Made by a program: the position numbers and the translations under genes | Shown here: piece after piece, positions 1 to 10,794 of the stretch | How the letters are laid out: each line of letters opens with the position of its first letter | Position numbering within the stretch: position 1 is the stretch's first letter | NCBI RefSeq assembly: GCF_040958095.1 | Contig: NC_091152.1 | Span: forward strand, 18,012,796 to 18,076,795 | Origin: Procambarus clarkii | Taxonomy: Eukaryota; Arthropoda; Malacostraca; Decapoda; Cambaridae | Direction of reading: 5' to 3' | Length of the DNA stretch: 64,000 nucleotides | The notes under the pieces: generated by a model | What the model was told of the DNA's origin: nothing | What the model saw: the letters and a program-made list of their open reading frames with translations, nothing else | Databases searched by the model: none

Positions 1-1310
1 ATGGGGTTCTGGGAGTTCTTCTACTCCCCAAGCCCGGCCCGAGGCCAGGCTTGACTTGTGAGAGTTTGGTCCACCAGGCTGTTGCTTGGAGCGGCCCGCA
101 GGCCCACATATACCTGGTTGATGGGGTTCTGGGAGTTCTTCTACTGCCCAAGCCCGGCCCGAGGCCAGGCTTGACTTGTGAGAGTTTGGTCCACCAGGCT
201 GTTGCTGGGAGCGGCCCGCAGGCCCACATATACCTGGTTGATGGGGTTCTGGGAGTTCTTCTACTCCCCAAGCCCGGCCCGAGGCCAGGCTTGACTTGTG
301 AGAGTTTGGTCCACCAGGCTGTTGCTTGGAGCGGCCCGCAGGCCCACATATACCTGGTTGATGGGGTTCTGGGAGTTCTTCTACTCCCCAAGCCCGGCCC
401 GAGGCCAGGCTTGACTTGTGAGAGTTTGGTCCACCAGGCTGTTGCTTGGAGCGGCCCGCAGGCCCACATATACCTGGTTGATGGGGTTCTGGGAGTTCTT
501 CTACTCCCCAAGCCCGGCCCGAGGCCAGGCTTGACTTGTGAGAGTTTGGTCCACCAGGCTGTTGCTGGGAGCGGCCCGCAGGCCCACATATACCTGGTTG
601 ATGGGGTTCTGGGAGTTCTTCTACTCCCCAAGCCCGGCCCGAGGCCAGGCTTGACTTGTGAGAGTTTGGTCCACCAGGCTGTTGCTTGGAGCGGCCCGCA
701 GGCCCACATATACCTGGTTGATGGGGTTCTGGGAGTTCTTCTACTCCCCAAGCCCGGCCCGAGGCCAGGCTTGACTTGTGAGAGTTTGGTCCACCAGGCT
801 GTTGCTTGGAGCGGCCCGCAGGCCCACATATACCTGGTTGATGGGGTTCTGGGAGTTCTTCTACTCCCCAAGCCCGGCCCGAGGCCAGGCTTGACTTGTG
901 AGAGTTTGGTCCACCAGGCTGTTGCTGGGAGCGGCCCGCAGGCCCACATATACCTGGTTGATGGGGTTCTGGGAGTTCTTCTACTCCCCAAGCCCGGCCC
1001 GAGGCCAGGCTTGACTTGTGAGAGTTTGGTCCACCAGGCTGTTGCTTGGAGCGGCCCGCAGGCCCACATATACCTGGTTGATGGGGTTCTGGGAGTTCTT
1101 CTACTCCCCAAGCCCGGCCCGAGGCCAGGCTTGACTTGTGAGAGTTTGGTCCACCAGGCTGTTGCTGGGAGCGGCCCGCAGGCCCACATATACCTGGTTG
1201 ATGGGGTTCTGGGAGTTCTTCTACTCCCCAAGCCCGGCCCGAGGCCAGGCTTGACTTGTGAGAGTTTGGTCCACCAGGCTGTTGCTTGGAGCGGCCCGCA
1301 GGCCCACATA
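1..1310. repeat. 120-bp satellite derived from a LINE 3' end
   Basis: Eleven near-identical 120-bp units run in register and continue off the left edge of the window. The last unit is continuous with the LINE fragment that follows, so each unit holds, on the minus strand, the last codons of the LINE (about 27 residues ending RAGLGE then stop) plus the start of its 3' UTR. Units differ mainly at one base (cttgga or ctggga); the order T,G,T,T,G,T,T,G,T,G,T hints at a 360-bp trimer. An open frame spans the array on the plus strand, but only because 120 is a multiple of three and the unit lacks stops. Confidence 0.95.
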
Positions 1311-2275
1311 CCCACCACAGCCTGGTTGGTCCGGCACTCCTTGAAGAAAACAATCTAGTTTCCTCTTGAAGATGTCCACGGTTGTTGCGGCAATATTTCT
1401 TATGCTCGCTGGGAGGACGTTGAACAACCGCGGACCTCTGATGTTTATACAGTGTTCTCTGATTGTGCCTATGGCACCTCTGCTCTTCACTGGTTCTATT
1501 CTGCATTTTCTTCCATATCGTTCACTCCAGTACGTTGTTATTTTACTGTGTAGATTTGGAACCTGTCCCTCCAGTATTTTCCATGTGTATATTATTTGGT
1601 ATCTCTCTCGTCTCCTTTCTAGTGAGTACATTTGGAGAGCTTTGAGACGTTCCCAATAATTTAGGTGCTTTATCTCGTCTATGCGTGCCGTATATGTTCT
1701 CTGTATTCCCTCTATTTCAGCAATCTCTCCTGCTCTGAAGGGGGAAGTGAGTACTGAGCAGTACTCAAGACGGGACAACACAAGTGACTTGAAGAGTACA
1801 ACCATTGTGATGGGATCCCTGGATTTGAAAGTTCTCGTAATCCATCCGATCATTTTTCTGGCTGACGCAATATTTGCTTGGTTATGCTCCCTAAACGTTA
1901 GGTCGTCAGACATCATTATTCCCAAATCCTTGACATGCTGTTTTCCTACTATGGGCAGATTCGATTGTGTTTTGTACCCTGTATTATGTTTCAGGTCCTC
2001 ATTTTTGCCGTACCTGAGTACCTGGAATTTATCACCGTTAAACATCATGTTATTTTCTGCTGCCCAATCGAAAACTTTGTTAATTTCTGTTTGTAGTTTA
2101 TCAATGTCTTCAGCAGAGGTAATTTTCATGCTGAATTTTGTATCATCTGCAAAGGATTACACGAAGCTGTGACTTGTGTTTTTGTCTATATCTGATATGA
2201 GAATAAGGAACAGCAGTGGTGCAAGGACTGTACCTTGAGGTACAGAGCTTTTAACTGCGCTCGGACTCTATTTTA
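1221..2275 (-). pseudogene. LINE (non-LTR retrotransposon) RT fragment, 3' half
   Basis: On the minus strand a 302-residue open frame begins at 2129, just after the RT active-site motif SFADDTKFS. Upstream in the same frame the block VPQGTVLAPLLFLILISDID is readable to about 2275, but a TAA at 2157-2159 breaks it, so this copy is dead. The 302 residues are the RT thumb and C-terminal region (YCSVLTSPF, NVLPASIRN, KRKLDCFLQGV). Everything 5' of the palm, including any endonuclease, is missing, which is the usual 5' truncation. Its 3' end merges with the 120-bp satellite. The same family recurs as a palindrome at 19.5 kb. Jockey/CR1-like clade is likely, not proven. Confidence 0.85.
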
Positions 2276-2818
2276 CTTGATTTACCAGAAAAATATCTTA
2301 AATTAACCTTTTGGTTGTTGTCACCTTTACTTAAACAATAATGCCCTACATATAATCAACCTATATGTGCCACAGAGTAAACTTGACCTTCATACTCTCC
2401 CTGAACTTGTCAATGAAGAACCTACCCTGCTGGTCGATGATCTTAAGTTCTCACTACAATGCTGTACTCTAAGTTTCCCTGTGTCCCCCCCATTCCATTC
2501 TGAGTTTAAAGATGTTCTCTGATTCTCAGTAACTAAATGAAAGAGTTGTTATAAATTATTCCAAGAATTCATTTTTAAATATTGCCTACGTCACTCGAGT
2601 AATTATTATTGGACTCAAGTCTTCCCTGAGAGGCCAATAATTTCAGTCACACCCTGTAAATATTATTAACCATTCAGGATAGCAACAGACTGGCTTTCCC
2701 AGTTTCAACAATTCAGTTAACATAGAGCTGGTGAGAACATTTTGGGGTCAAAGTGGGCTTCGTAAGCTGTGTTAAGCTGGGGACATTAATGGGGTTATAC
2801 CCGTGTGTTATAATATAG
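2276..2818. other. AT-rich spacer, nothing recognised
   Basis: No coding motif, tandem repeat or RNA gene was recognised between the LINE fragment and the next minisatellite. The first bases may be decayed LINE sequence. Confidence 0.4.
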
Positions 2819-4752
2819 TTAGTGTATAGCGAGCCTCTAGAGTGTATAGGGGGGTGTGGAGGGAGTGTATAGTGCCTCTACAGTGTATAGGGGGGGTGTA
2901 GAGGGAGTGTAGCGAGCCTCTACAGAGTATAGGGGGGTGTGGAGGGAGTGTATAGTGCCTCTACAGTGTATAGGGGGGGTGTAGAGGGAGTGTAGCGAGC
3001 CTCTACAGAGTATAGGGGGGTGTGGAGGGAGTGTATAGTGCCTCTACAGTGTATAGGGGGGGTGTAGAGGGAGTGTAGCGAGCCTCTACAGAGTATAGGG
3101 GGGTGTGGAGGGAGTGTAGCGAGCCTCTACAGTGTATAGGGGGGTGTGTAGAGTGTATAGCGAGCCTCTACAGAGTATAGCTGGGTGTGGAGGGAGTGTA
3201 TAGTGCCTCTACAGTGTATAGGGGGGGTGTAGAGGGAGTGTAGCGAGCCTCTACAGTGTATAGGGGGGGTGTGTAGAGTGTATAGCGAGCCTCTACAGTG
3301 TATAGGGGGGTGTGTAGAGTGTATAGCGAGCCTCTACAGTGTATAGGGGGGGTGTAGAGTGTATAGCGAGCCTCTACAGTGTATAGGGGGGTGTGTAGAG
3401 TGTATAGCGAGCCTCTACAGTGTATAGGGGGGTGTGTAGAGTGTATAGCGAGCCTCTACAGTGTATAGGGGGGGTGTAGAGGGAGTGTAGCGAGCCTCTA
3501 CAGAGTATAGGGGGGTGTAGAGGGAGTGTATAGTGCCTCTACAGTGTATAGGGGGGGTGTAGAGGGAGTGTATAGTGCCTCCACAGTGTATAGGGGGGTG
3601 TAGAGGGAGTGTAGCTAGCCTCTACAGTGTATAGGGGGGGTGTAGAGGGAGTGTATAGTGCCTCTACAGTGTATAGGGGGGTGTAGAGGGAGTGTATAGT
3701 GCCTCCACAGTGTATAGGGGGTGTAGAGGGAGTGTAGCTAGCCTCTACAGTGTATAGGGGGGTGTAGAGGGAGTGTATAGTGCCTCTACAGTGTATAGGG
3801 GGTGTAGAGGGAGTGTATAGTGCCTCTACAGTGTATAGGGGGGTGTAGAGGGAGTGTATAGTGCCTCCACAGTGTATAGGGGGGTGTAGAGGGAGTGTAG
3901 CTAGCCTCTACAGTGTATAGGGGGGGTGTAGAGGGAGTGTATAGTGCCTCTACAGTGTATAGGGGGGTGTAGAGGGAGTGTAGCTAGCCTCTACAGTGTA
4001 TAGGGGGTGTAGAGTGTATAGCGAGCCTCTACAGTGTATAGGGGGGTGTAGAGTGTATAGCGAGCCTCTAGAGTGTATAGGGGGGTGTAGAGGGAGTGTA
4101 GCGAGCCTCTAGAGTGTATAGTGGGGTGTAGAGGGAGTGTAGCGAGCCTCTAGAGTGTATAGGGGGTGTAGAGGGAGTGTAGCGAGCCTCTAGAGTGTAT
4201 AGGGGGGTGTAGAGGGAGTGTAGCGAGCCTCTAGAGTGTATAGGGGGGTGTAGAGGGAGTGTAGCGAGCCTCTAGAGTGTATAGTGGGGTGTAGAGGGAG
4301 TGTAGCGAGCCTCTAGAGTGTATAGGGGGTGTAGAGGGAGTGTAGCGAGCGTCTAGAGTGTATAGGGGGGTGTAGAGGGAGTGTAGCGAGCCTCTAGAGT
4401 GTATAGGGGGGTGTAGAGGGAGTGTAGCGAGCCTCTAGATTGTATAGGGAGGGTAGCGAGCCTCTAGAGTGTATAGGGGGTGTAGAGGGAGTGTAGCGAG
4501 CCTCTAGAGTGTATAGGGGGGTGTAGAGGGAGTGTATAGTGCCTCTACAGTGTATAGGGGGGTGTTGAGGGAGTGTAGCGAGCCTCTAGAGTGTATAGGG
4601 GGGTGTAGAGGGAGTGTATAGTGCCTCTACAGTGTATAGGGGGGTGTAGAGGGAGTGTATAGTGCCTCTACAGTGTATAGGGGGGTGTAGAGGGAGTGTA
4701 TAGTGCCTCTACAGTGTATAGGGGGGTGTAGAGGGAGTGTAGCGAGCCTCTA
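2819..4752. repeat. about 42-bp minisatellite with two unit types
   Basis: Roughly 46 units of about 41-43 bp carry a core of a G-run, TGTAGAGGGAGTGTA and GCCTCTA. Two variants alternate in blocks: one with TAGCGAGCCTCTA, the other with TAGTGCCTCTACA. The first third mixes them and also carries TGTAGAGTGTATAGCG units; around 4.05-4.5 kb almost every unit is the first type. The G-run varies from 4 to 7, as expected from slippage. The unit is rich in TAG, so no long frame is open. Confidence 0.95.
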
Positions 4753-4835
4753 TCCTGGAGAGTGTTGCCAGCGGCAGGCCCATGTTATCTCTAGTGTCGG
4801 CTGGGCCTTCCCCACCAGGTGGTGGTGTCTCTGCT

Positions 4836-5566
4836 CCTCTCACACTGCTTCTCTCACACTGCTCCTCTCACACTGCTCCTCTCACACTGCTTCTCTCACA
4901 CTGCTCCTCTCACACTGCTCCTCTCACACTGCTCCTCTCACACTGCTCCTCTCATACTGCTCCTCTCACACTGCTCCTCTCACACTGCTCCTCTCACACT
5001 GCTCCTCTCACACTGCTCCTCTCACACTGCTCTTATCACACTGCTCCTCTCACACTGCTCTTCTCACACTGCTCTTCTCACACTGCTCCTCTCACACTGC
5101 TCCTCTCACACTGCTCTTCTCACACTGCTAATCTCACACTGCTCCTCTCACACTGCTCCTCTCACACTGCTCTTCTCACACTGCTAATCTCACACTGCTC
5201 CTCTCACACTGCTCTTCTCACACTGCTCTTCTCACACTGCTCCTCTCACACTGCTCCTCTCACACTACTCCTCTCACACTGCCCCTCTCACACTGCTCCT
5301 CTCACACTGCTCCTCTCACACTGCTCCTCTCACACTGCTCCTCTCACACTGCTCCTCTCACACTGCTCCTCTCACACTGCTCCTCTCACACTGCTCCTCT
5401 CACACTGCTCCTCTCACACTGCTCCTCTCACACTGCTCCTCTCACACTGCTCCTCTCACACTGCTCCTCTCACACTGCTCCTCTCACACTGCTCCTCTCA
5501 CACTGCTCCTCTCACACTGCTCCTCTCACACTGCTCCTCTCACACTGCTCCTCTCACACTGCTCCT
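4836..5566. repeat. 14-bp minisatellite (cacactgctcctct)
   Basis: About 52 copies of a 14-bp unit, very homogeneous toward the right end and with single-base variants (ctt, taa, tac) on the left. Because 14 is not a multiple of three and the unit has no stop in any plus frame, all three plus frames stay open with the same 14-residue cycle; these are not proteins. Confidence 0.97.
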
Positions 5567-5604
5567 CCTCCCAGTCATTAATCTATATCATAATATCTGG
5601 TTGT

Positions 5605-5756
5605 CTTAGTCCCATCTGTCCATCTATCCATCTCTCTATTCATCCATTTATCTATCGATCCAGATATTCCTCCACTTATCTATTCATCTGTCTTTCCATC
5701 CCCCCCTACTCATCTATCTACCCATCTATCCACCTATCCATCCATTTATCCGTCCA
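5605..5756. repeat. degenerate ATCC/ATCT tetranucleotide repeat
   Basis: An imperfect run of catcYatc-type tetranucleotides between the 14-bp array and the SINE. The flanking bases to 5900 include a short tgtg-rich stretch and no coding signal. Confidence 0.75.
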
Positions 5757-5901
5757 TTTTTTTCTTTTTCCAACCGTCCCCAAAAAATAGTTTTGTGTTT
5801 CTGTGTGTGTTTATCTGTGTGTCAGTCTGTCATTGTCTGTGTCACAGCCGTGTGGATGATCGCCAGCTGCAAGAGCTTAGTGGAGTGAAACATTCGACAT
5901 A

Positions 5902-6152
5902 CAAGCCGGTCGGCCGAGCGGACAGCACGCTGGACTTGTGATCCTGTGGTCCTGGGTTCGATCCCAGGCGCCGGCGAGAAACAATGGGCAGAGTTTATTT
6001 CACCCTATGCCCCCCTGTTACCTAGCAGTACAATAGGTACCTGGGTGTTAGTCAGCTGTCACGGGCTGCTTCCTTCCTGGGGGTGGAGGCCTGGTCGAGG
6101 ACCGGGCCGCGGGGACACTAAAGCCCCGAAATCATCTCAAGATAACCAACCT
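5902..6152 (+). mobile_element. tRNA-derived SINE, subfamily 1a, with 11-bp TSD
   Basis: The head (from 5905) is tRNA-like, with an A-box region around GGCCGAGCGG, an anticodon-like loop cttgtga and a B box GGTTCGATCCC, so it carries an internal Pol III promoter. The body continues with AACAATGGGCAGAGTTT, a GTTACCTAGCAGTA block, and a GC-rich 3' part ending in AGCCCCGAAATCATCTC. The perfect 11-bp direct repeat CATTCGACATA lies at 5891-5901 and 6153-6163, which marks a LINE-mediated insertion and fixes the ends. The head is closest to a Ser/Leu-type scaffold with a TGT anticodon; it is not a working tRNA. Confidence 0.93.
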
Positions 6153-6214
6153 CATTCGACATATAATAGTCACCCCATAGAGAGGGACGGGGCTTGAGAA
6201 ACCCCACTGTCCAG

Positions 6215-6375
6215 CCACTTGTGGTGGACGGTAGAGCAATGGTCTCACTGCATGCTGGTCGGCGTTCAATCCCCGACCATCCGTGAATGGTTGGGCACCA
6301 TTCCATCCTTTCTTTCCCGTCCAGTCCCAAATCCTTATACCTGATCCCTTCCCAGTGTTATATAGTCGTAATGGT
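6215..6375 (+). mobile_element. tRNA-derived SINE, family 3
   Basis: A second tRNA-like head contains AGAGCAATGG followed by a T-arm that pairs perfectly (GGTCGG with CCGACC around CGTTCAATCC). The body carries TTCCCGTCCAGTCCCAAATCC and ends in TATATAGTCGTAATGG. A minus-strand copy of the same layout lies at 8968-9105. The two copies share head and tail in the same order, which is the main evidence that this is one unit. Exact ends and a target duplication were not found. Confidence 0.75.
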
Positions 6376-6419
6376 CAAATCAACTATAAAATAATGATAA
6401 AGAATCAGTAACTAAGTCC

Positions 6420-7985
6420 AGGGAGAACATCAGAGTCCGGAGAAGTGATGACGCCACAGCCTTCGTCCTCATCCCGACTGATGAATGTGTCACCCTACTC
6501 AACGTCTTCCTCCAAGACGAGACCAACTGCAAGACGATAGCTAGGAACCCAACTCAACATATTAATGAGAAAGTCAACTGTATAATTGATGATGCGTAGA
6601 CAGACAGCATCCACCTGCACAACGTCCAGAGTGACTCCGGCTCTGGGTACACCCACAGACCTGGTGACCCTCTACCACCCATCCTCAGCCAGGTCCCTAC
6701 ACCCACAAGTCTGGTGACCCAATACCACCCATCCTCAGCCAGGTCCCTACACCCACAAGCCTGGTGACCCACTACCACCCATCCTCAGCCAGGTCCCTAC
6801 ACCCACAAGTCTGGTGACCCAATACCACCCATCCTCAGCCAGGTCCCTACACCCACAAGTCTGGTGACCCAATACCACCCATCCTCAGCCAGGTCCCTAC
6901 ACCCACAAGCCTGGTGACCCACTACCACCCATCCTCAGCCAGGTCCCTACACCCACAAGTCTGGTGACCCACTACCACCCATCCTCAGCCAGGTCCCTAC
7001 ACCCACAAGTCTGGTGACCCACTACCACCCATCCTCAGCCAGGTCCCTACACCCACAAGTCTGGTGACCCAATACCACCCATCCTCAGCCAGGTCCCTAC
7101 ACCCACAAGCCTGGTGACCCACTACCACCCATCCTCAGCCAGGTCCCTACACCCACAAGTCTGGTGACCCACTACCACCCATCCTCAGCCAGGTCCCTAC
7201 ACCCACAAGCCTGGTGACCCACTGCCACCCATCCTCAGCCAGGTCCCTACACCCACAAGTCTGGTGACCCACTACCACCCATCCTCAGCCAGGTCCCTAC
7301 ACCCACAGGCCTGGTGACCCACTACCACCCATCCTCAGCCAGGTCCCTACACCCACAGGCCTGGTGACCCACTACCACCCACCCTCAGCCAGGTCCCTAC
7401 ACCTACAAGTCTGGTGACCCACTACCACCCATCCTCAGCCAGGTCCCTACACCCACAAGTCTGGTGACCCAATACCACCCATCCTCAGCCAGGTCCCTAC
7501 ACCCACAAGCCTGGTGACCCACTACCACCCATCCTCAGCCAGGTCCCTACACCCACAAGTCTGGTGACCCAATACCACCCATCCTCAGCCAGGTCCCTAC
7601 ACCCACAAGCCTGGTGACCCACTACCACCCATCCTCAGCCAGGTCCCTACACCCACGTAGAGTCCAGCTAAACCACTCAACACTACTGACTCCAGTAGAG
7701 TAATATTTCCCATATTACTACAGTTTTAAGTCAGTCGGTTCTTCCTTAGACATAGTGAAGACCACTCCGCCAGAAGGGATCACAGCATGTCGAGGCGTGG
7801 GATCCCCCATGTACGACCGTCCTTCACTACACCACCAACTTAATGTTAGCCAGAATCAACCATGACAATACTACTCTAAAAGCGAGATATTCCAGAGACT
7901 TCCCTCAGTAATCTTCTAGAGACTTGCACCAGGCAAGTGATTATTGTGCAGCCATCGGGAGGATAAACCCTTCACACAAGCTGCA
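6420..7985 (+). pseudogene. Penelope-like element RT fragment split by a minisatellite
   Basis: From 6420 one plus frame reads DATAFVLIPTDECVTLLN, then NPTQHINEKVNCIIDDA, a stop (TAG near 6597), and, still in that frame, GYTHRPGDPLPPILSQVPTPT. This matches the start of a Penelope-type RT: the fingers block ending in an NPT..I..KVN..I segment and the RT2 block of the form KPG.PLRPIIS..PTPT. The RT2 block is then repeated about 20 times (6645-7655). Beyond the array RT-like text resumes (AKPLN, SLDIVKTTPPEGITAC, then LLETCT), in the order expected for the next RT segments, with stops and frame changes. The catalytic YADD region is absent. A dead fragment; family assigned by motif memory. Confidence 0.7.
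6645..7655. repeat. 50-bp minisatellite grown from a PLE RT motif
   Basis: Twenty 50-bp units with few differences (agt/agc, cact/caat). Read in the PLE frame, one unit encodes KPGDPLPPILSQVPTPT, the conserved RT2 block of Penelope-type RTs. As 50 is not a multiple of three, the motif shifts frame from unit to unit, so the array cannot be a repeated protein domain. It sits exactly where this motif belongs in the interrupted RT. Confidence 0.9.
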
Positions 7986-8004
7986 CCTACTCTCAAGAAG
8001 AAGA

Positions 8005-8967
8005 GAAGTAATTATCAAAAGAGGGCACCAAGCCGGGGAGACTATGTAACGCCATCAACGTTGTCGGATATCTATACGACGGCACCAAAGCTGCCAATAC
8101 GAGGACAAAAGCGCATAAGGTGAACGATATCAAAAGTATCCGATTCACCAAGAATTCTATCGAGGGACAAGTGACCGCGAGGGAGGGTCGGGAAGCAAGA
8201 CACACGCTCGTCCTGGAAGTCAGGACATTCAACAAGGATATGCACGACCGTAAGAGGGACAATTAAGTTTGAACAATAAGGAGCAGGGCGGCGCTCCATG
8301 AAGTGCCCATGAGTTGAGCGTCTATGACCAATATGTAACCTTGCCAGAGCCGTTTCCCACCGCCGGTTACGGTGGCAGGAGGAAGGCCATGGGGACACAC
8401 TACTCTTAAGAGCACGCAGCTTGTTACCAGTAACAGAAGACCAACGGCCCCACCAACAGGGCCCGTGTTGAGGAATGAATGACTGGGGAGAACTCGGAAC
8501 AAGGAACACCATTACGGGAGATGGGACAAGTGCGCATAACCTCCTTAGTGGCAGCGACCGCACGCTATTTAAGGACACACCAATATGGCTGCGAACCCAG
8601 GAAACCTCTACTGTCTTAACTCTGCTGGAGATAAGAAACAGCCAATGTTGACTTTCAACTGCCACCGGATGGACTGGATTGTAAGACTCGAGCCATGAGG
8701 ACACTGCCAGAGTCAACGACAACAACAAAGGAAGATAGGCAGCGAGAAAGTAGTTGACAAAGACCATACAAAATAGCATCAAGTTCTTGTGTGAAGATGC
8801 CAGTCTCCGGAGGCAGACGACCCACACAGGTGTGGTCAGGACACACGACGGAGGCTGACGACCCACACAGGTGTGGTCAGGACACACGACGGAGGCTGCA
8901 GACTCGGACGCGTCCGTGACGACGGCGACGGAACGGGAGTGGAGGGAAATATCAGGGGGAAAGCGCC
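8005..8967 (-). pseudogene. RNase H-bearing LINE fragment, copy 1
   Basis: On the minus strand a mostly open frame (9004-8072) carries the C-terminal half of a non-LTR retrotransposon. An RNase H end motif is visible (SWVRSHIGVSLN, the usual W.PSHVGI.GNE block), followed by RRWETALARLHIGH, THGHFMERRPAPYC and VPLTVVHILVECPDF, a His/Cys-rich tail common after RNase H in I/Jockey-type LINEs. The 3' terminus near 8005 has the same sequence as the copy ending at 15001. The RT is missing; the 5' cut lies at a SINE. The frame shifts near the RNase H C-terminus. It is non-functional. Confidence 0.8.
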
Positions 8968-9105
8968 AAGCCATTACGACTATATAGCACTTGGAACAGG
9001 TCAAGATAAGGATTTGGGATGGGACGGGGCCAAGGAATAGTATCCAAACACTTGGACAGTCGGGGATTGAACGCCGACCTGCATGAAGTGAGACTGACGC
9101 TCTGC
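8968..9105 (-). mobile_element. SINE family 3, minus-strand copy
   Basis: The minus strand repeats the layout of 6215-6375: a T-arm-like block with GGCGTTCAATCCCCGAC, a middle with CCCATCCCAAATCCTTAT, and the tail TATATAGTCGTAATGG. It directly abuts the 5' cut of the RNase H LINE and the start of the next array, so it marks a boundary where several events met. Confidence 0.7.
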
Positions 9106-9106
9106 C

Positions 9107-9975
9107 GTGTGTTCCACCACCACCACCACCAGGGGGTGCCAGGGACCAGGTGTGTGCTCCACCACCACCACCACCAGGGGGTGCCAGGGACCAGGTGTGT
9201 GCTCCATCACCACCACCACCACCACCACCACCAGCGGGTGCCAGGGACCAGGTGTGTGCTCCACCACCACCACCACCAGGGGGTGCCAGGGACCAGGTGT
9301 GTGCTCCACCACCACCACCACCACCACCAGGGGGTGCCAGGGACCAGGTGTGTGCTCCACCACCACCACCACCAGGGGGTGCCAGGGACCAGGTGTGTGC
9401 TCCACCACCACCACCACCACCAGCGGGTGCCAGGGACCAGGTGTGTGCTCCACCACCACCACCACCACCAGGGGGTGCCAGGGACCAGGTGTGTGCTCCA
9501 CCACCACCACCACCACCAGCGGGTGCCAGGGACCAGGTGTGTGCTCCACCACCACCACCACCACCAGAGGGTGCCAGGGACCAGGTGTGTGCTCCACCAC
9601 CACCACCACCACCAGCGGGTGCCAGGGACCAGGTGTGTGCTCCACCACCACCACCACCACCAGCGGGTGCCAGGGACCAGGTGTGTGCTCCACCACCACC
9701 ACCAGGGGGTGCCAGGGACCAGGTGTGTGCTCCACCACCACCAGAGGGTGCCAGGGACCAGGTGTGTGCTCCACCACCACCACCACCACCAGCGGGTGCC
9801 AGGGACCAGGTGTGTGCTCCACCACCACCACCACCACCAGGGGGTGCCAGGGACCAGGTGTGTGCTCCACCACCACCACCACCACCAGGGGGTGCCAGGG
9901 ACCAGGTGTGTGCTCCACCACCACCACCAGCGGGTGCCAGGGACCAGGTGTGTGCTCCACCACCACCACCAGGGG
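9107..9975. repeat. compound minisatellite with variable (CCA)n spacers
   Basis: About 19 units share a fixed block, GGTGCCAGGGACCAGGTGTG followed by TGCTC, and then a run of 3-9 CCA triplets. The fixed part is almost invariant while the CCA part changes length by whole triplets, so the unit varies in length by threes and reading frames stay open through the whole array. The resulting histidine, threonine or proline runs are frame artefacts. Confidence 0.95.
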
Positions 9976-10690
9976 GTGCCAGGGACCAGGGGGTGCCAGG
10001 GACCAGGGGGTGTCAGGGACCAGGGGGTGCCAGGGACCAGGGGGTGCCAGGGACCAGGGAGTGCCAGGGACCAGGGGGTGCCAGGGACCAGGGAGTGCCA
10101 GGGACCAGGGGGTGTCAGGGACCAGGGGGTGCCAGGGACCAGGGGGTGCCAGGGACCAGGGGGTGCCAGGGACCAGGGGGTGTCAGGGACCAGGGGGTGC
10201 CAGGGACCAGGGGGTGCCAGGGACCAGGGAGTGCCAGGGACCAGGGGTGCCAGGGACCAGGGGGTGCCAGGGACCAGGGAGTGCCAGGGACCAGGGGGTG
10301 CCAGGGACCAGGGGGTGCCAGGGACCAAGGAGTGCCAGAGACCAGGGAGTGCCAGGAACCAGGGGGTGCCAGGGACCAGGGGGTGCCAGGGACCAGGGGG
10401 TGCCAGGGACCAGGGGGTGCCAGGGACCAGGGGGTGCCAGGGACCAGGGAGTGCCAGGGACCAGGGAGTGCCAGGGACCAGGGAGTGCCAGGGACCAGGG
10501 GGTGCCAGGGACCAGGGGGTGCCAGGGACCAGGGGGTGCCAGGGACCAGGGAGTGCCAGGGACCAGGGAGTGCCAGGGACCAGGGGGTGCCAGGGACCAG
10601 GGGGTGCCAGGGACCAGGGAGTGCCAGGGACCAGGGAGTGCCAGGGACCAGGAAGTGCCAGGGACCAGGGGGTGCCAGGGACCAGGGGGT
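9976..10690. repeat. 17-bp minisatellite (agggaccagggggtgcc)
   Basis: About 42 copies of a 17-bp unit in GGGGTG, GGAGTG and GGTGTC variants. The unit is the fixed block of the preceding compound array without its CCA run and GTGTGTGCTC part, so the two arrays are nested descendants of one sequence. The three plus frames are all open with the same 17-residue cycle. Confidence 0.95.
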
Positions 10691-10794
10691 GTCAGTCTTC
10701 AGGATAACGAGAGATGCGCATCAACAAGGCGTGTGCTGGCGCAGGCTCTCAGGGACCAGAACAGGAAACCTGGAAAACCCCAGACAGGCGCCTC

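Noticed and set aside
4836-5566. Leucine/serine-rich repeat protein
   Set aside because: The 14-bp unit leaves three frames open with the same residue cycle, the hallmark of a non-coding minisatellite.
5905-5980. Functional tRNA gene
   Set aside because: The tRNA-like head has mispaired stems, continues into a SINE body and is repeated with the same body elsewhere.
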